From Tieghemiomyces parasiticus (lineage: Eukaryota; Kickxellomycota; Dimargaritomycetes; Dimargaritales; Dimargaritaceae), in assembly GCA_027575765.1 (NCBI GenBank), contig JANBPT010001318.1, positions 1 through 10,825 on the forward strand: a stretch of 10,825 bases of DNA, given 5' to 3'. The notes beneath the pieces were generated by a model. That model worked only from the letters and a program-made list of their open reading frames with translations, had not been told where the DNA came from and did no database searches. Position numbers and translations under genes: made by a program. This document shows positions 8,674 through 10,825 of this stretch, piece after piece. Numbering within the stretch: the stretch's first letter is position 1; each line of letters starts with the position of its first letter.

Positions 8674-9352
8674 TTACTTCTGCTGCTTGCTCATCTTGTC
8701 GACGTGCTCCTTGAGCTCGTTCTTGACGCTGTCGACACTGTCCTGGGCAGCGGCGAGCTGCTCCTGGAGCTTCTTGATCTTGGCCATCTCCTGGTAAACG
8801 GGCGCAGTAGATAACATGCGGGCGGGAGAGCGAGCGGAATAAGGTAACAGCGGCTGGTTAGTGGCAGGCGAGGTGGTATTATAACGGGCGTTGCACAGAC
8901 CTAAGACCCGGCGAACGACCAGGACTGGTGAGTAGACGACACCTCAACCTACCTGGTCGTGAATGTATTTGTTCTCCAGGGCGTTCTCCTGTGTACGGGT
9001 AGAATGGGCAGAGTAAGAGAGAGAGGGGGGAGGAATGTCGAGCGCAATCTAGTGGTTAGTCACGCTGGGCAATGAGGTTGGGGAGGCCCTGGGGGCAGGA
9101 CTCGCCGCCAGAAACCCTCAGGTCTCAACAACTTCAAGCCATAACAGGTCCAGATCGCGGCATCACTGACCCTCTGACCAATCAGTATTATTCCCTTCAC
9201 CATCACGTTACCTTCTCCTTGAAGGAACCGCCGGCCTTGCCGATGGCACCCTCGGTGTAGTTGGCCTTCTGGACTTGAGAGGCGATGAAGCCGGCGCTTA
9301 GGAAGCGGGCGCGAGGCAGGGCAGCGGAGCAGGACTTGATCAGAGCCGACAT
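8674..9352 (-). CDS. Mitochondrial F1-ATPase inhibitor (IATP/IF1 family), 97 aa
   Basis: Three exons on the minus strand, 9352-9212, 8988-8953 and 8790-8674, have phase-0 junctions (GTAACG...ACACAG and GTAGGT...TACCAG; introns of 223 and 162 bp). The middle exon is only 36 nt and encodes residues 48-59. The product binds F1-ATPase in the matrix when the membrane potential falls and blocks ATP hydrolysis. The first 33 residues contain K6, R14, R16 and K29 and no acidic residue, as in a matrix presequence. The inhibitory core GSFKEKENALENKY (about 42-55) aligns without gaps to the mammalian IF1 core, keeping the Gly, Phe, Glu, Ala, Glu and Tyr positions. Residues 60-92 form heptads of a dimerising coiled coil. 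The length is typical of fungal inhibitors. The start context is TCACCATG. The first splice donor GTAACG is weak, and the exon joins were chosen by alignment to the family. Confidence 0.85.
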
Positions 9353-9432
9353 GGTGAAACTGGATGTGAGAAAGGTGAGGTTGGAGAAGAAGTGATATAA
9401 GGGAAATTGAGGGTTCAATGAGGAATGTACAA

Positions 9433-9446
9433 ATTGGCGAAAGGGG
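9433..9446 (-). promoter_or_regulatory. CCAAT box and STRE-like CCCCT upstream of the ATPase inhibitor
   Basis: CCAAT reads on the minus strand at 9437-9433, 81-85 bp upstream of the start codon, with CCCCT (stress-response core) at 9446-9442 just beyond it. CCAAT boxes bound by the HAP/CBC complex are common in fungal respiratory genes, and STREs in stress genes. Both fit the role of the gene, but single short motifs are weak evidence. Confidence 0.3.
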
Positions 9447-9578
9447 CGTTGGAGCTTTAGGTGTACGGCGGAGGGATCCAGGCAGATGGCTCGAATGGAG
9501 GCAGGGCCGGGGGGAAGGCTGGGGGCGGCTGTGACGCACAGAGTGTACGCAGTATCCCCCAGTAGCCCGAGGCCAGGC

Positions 9579-9626
9579 GGTGGGTGTGGTGGGTGTGGTG
9601 GGTAGGTGGGGCCAGGGCGGGGCGGG
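9579..9626 (+). repeat. G-rich 9-bp tandem repeat with G-quadruplex potential
   Basis: Three copies of a 9-mer GGTGGGTGT (the last ending AG) lie at 9579-9605, followed by more G-runs to 9626. Runs of three or four G occur at 9582, 9591, 9600, 9608, 9615, 9619 and 9624, satisfying the usual four-run quadruplex rule several times over. The tract lies about 230-275 bp upstream of the ATPase inhibitor ATG, so the C-rich strand is the coding strand. Confidence 0.7.
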
Positions 9627-10594
9627 CTTGGATCTTGTGGTGACGTGTGTGCGCGGGAGGGAAGGGCGTGGGGAGTTGGACGGGCGGGGGAAGCAGGTGC
9701 GTTGAAAGGTGGAGGAAAACCCACCGCCGTCTCAAACAGCCAGTCATGTGAAACAGGCGGGCAACGGCTGGGAGGAGTTCAAGTGGCCACGCCCCCAAGG
9801 TGGGGTGGGGGGGGGGGAGATGCAGCAGCGACGAGGGCGTGGGGTCGTTGGGACATTATGGTGTATGGTAGAGACCCACTATGAATGGCTCCATGATGAT
9901 TGGTGAGCGGAGTTTGGATGGACTATGGCAATGGCTGCAAAAGCCTTTGGGTGAGTATCATAGGGTAGCGTAATGCTATGAAATTCAGGCTGGCGGCACT
10001 TTGCAAGCAAAGCCCGGGCCCTGTTAGTTGACCCTGGGTTGGCGCCGTGTCGCCTTTCCTGGGCTTATTTCCCAAACAAACCAATTCATCGCCACTTCGT
10101 CCTCAAAGTATATCAATAACAGCGTCGATAACCGCCAGCCCTGTCAGCTCATCAATCATCCAGGCGATATATATTATAATCTAGGGCATTGCAATATGGG
10201 CAAGTGTATAAGCGGGAACCGTATTGGTTTAGACGAAATAGTCGAACATAGCACACTCAGGCAGGGTCATCAGTTAAATATTTATTGTCAGGAACTTTTA
10301 CAATACAGGGGGAGGGGGCAGATGGTTAGGTGGGCAGCCCGTGAGGTGACTATTATAGTGAGCATGGGCAGGGGCGAGAGGTACAGAAGGCCGACCGGCT
10401 GCACCAGACCGGTGACGTGAGCCGTTAAAGCTTAGGCGGAAGGAAAATCATGGGATAACAACTTTGAGAAGCAGCATGAGAACAAACATCAAGCAGGGCG
10501 TCAATGGAGGGACGACAGTGAAGCATGGATAGTGAGAGCATTAGGATTGGGTAGCAAGTAGGCTAGCGGCAGGGGACGGGGATAGGCCCGATGA

Positions 10595-10825
10595 TTAGAC
10601 CAGCCAGGTCACCCAGTTGAGGCTGGTCCGCGGGAAGTGGGCTTTGAACACGCCCTTCTCGTAGGTGGCGGCACACTTCTCGAGATCAACATCCTCGGGC
10701 AGTGCAAACTCAAAGTGCAGGGTTCCGTGCTTGTGGTCGCCGTAGACGGTGAGCTTGCCGGCCTCCTTGTGGTAGCCGCACTTGAGCGGGTGGTGGTCAT
10801 CGTGCCACTTGACGGTAAAGGCGGC
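10595..10825 (-). CDS. Hsp20/alpha-crystallin-like protein, C-terminal 76 codons (partial)
   Basis: The frame is open from the right edge of the window to TAA at 10597-10595. The start and most of the gene lie outside. The segment AGKLTVYGDHKHG resembles the LTVxG strand of small heat-shock proteins, and FEFALPEDVDLEKCAATYEK followed by GVFKAHFPR matches the family pattern F-x-LP-x-x-VD-x-x-x-x-A-x-Y-x-x-GVL-x-V-x-x-PK. Deviations are GVF for GVL, FPR for the usual PK end, eight histidines in 76 residues, and a short tail ending in WLV with no I-x-I motif. The codon choice (GC-rich third positions) is like that of its neighbours. The role is presumably ATP-independent binding of unfolded protein. 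Coding status is firm, while family assignment is less so because only half the domain is visible. Confidence 0.65.
   Translation of the reverse strand, partial: AAFTVKWHDDHHPLKCGYHKEAGKLTVYGDHKHGTLHFEFALPEDVDLEKCAATYEKGVFKAHFPRTSLNWVTWLV

Larger units (their letters stand above)
9353..10594. other. Spacer: ATPase inhibitor promoter and 3' UTR of the Hsp20-like gene
   Basis: Both flanking genes are on the minus strand. The left half is G-rich on the plus strand (C-rich on the coding strand), including the tandem repeat and a run of eleven G at 9807-9817, and is probably the inhibitor promoter. The right half is more mixed, with a TATATATTATA tract around 10168-10178. A plus-strand open frame at 10197-10420 has an ATG and about 74 codons, but no recognisable motif. 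I see no RNA gene. Confidence 0.5.

Noticed and set aside
9060..9798. Long overlapping minus-strand frames covering the ATPase inhibitor promoter
   Set aside because: They are proline/histidine/leucine-rich translations of a C-rich promoter, and only the segment from the ATG at 9352 matches the protein family.
10197..10420. Plus-strand 74-codon ORF beginning MGKCIS, which resembles a lipidation signal
   Set aside because: It uses many rare A/T-ending codons unlike the neighbours, has no recognisable domain, and the TATA-like tract is too close to the ATG to serve as its promoter.

Overview
The window looks like nuclear DNA of a filamentous ascomycete (Pezizomycotina). The evidence is GT-AG introns of about 155-225 bp, CACC-ATG start contexts, pyrimidine-rich leaders, multi-kb spacers and the gene families present. 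I cannot name the genus from sequence alone. Three complete protein genes and one partial gene are supported. There is no tRNA, rRNA, CRISPR array or intact mobile element that I can see.

Layout. 1-1742 is a long, pyrimidine-rich, ATG-poor region upstream of the first gene, probably promoter plus a long 5' leader, possibly with its own intron. 1743-3805 (+, two exons) encodes a 635-aa YANK/STK32-type AGC Ser/Thr kinase with a myristoylation/palmitoylation-type N-terminus and the DFN motif of that family. 3806-4415 is an AT-rich spacer between two convergent 3' ends. 4416-5922 (-, two exons) encodes a 439-aa class III (YqjM-like) old yellow enzyme with all expected active-site residues. 5923-8673 is a 2.75-kb spacer holding the old yellow enzyme promoter (TATAAAAG and a cluster of Yap1-type TTACTAA sites) and some weak signs of decayed coding sequence. 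8674-9352 (-, three exons with a 36-nt microexon) encodes a 97-aa mitochondrial F1-ATPase inhibitor (IATP/INH1 family). 9353-10594 is a spacer with the inhibitor's promoter, including a G-rich tandem repeat on the + strand. 10595-10825 (-) is the 3' end of a gene with an Hsp20/alpha-crystallin-like domain that runs off the window.

The genes are ordinary single-copy housekeeping or stress functions (membrane-linked signalling, flavin-dependent ene reduction, mitochondrial ATP-hydrolysis control, a small chaperone). They do not form an evident pathway or cluster. No new multi-gene system was found. The most interesting points are regulatory: the ATG-depleted kinase leader with a candidate 5'UTR intron that would remove four of its five upstream ATGs, the old yellow enzyme intron whose retention gives a stop directly before the catalytic cysteine, the clustered TTACTAA sites, and the in-frame microexon inside the ATPase inhibitor.
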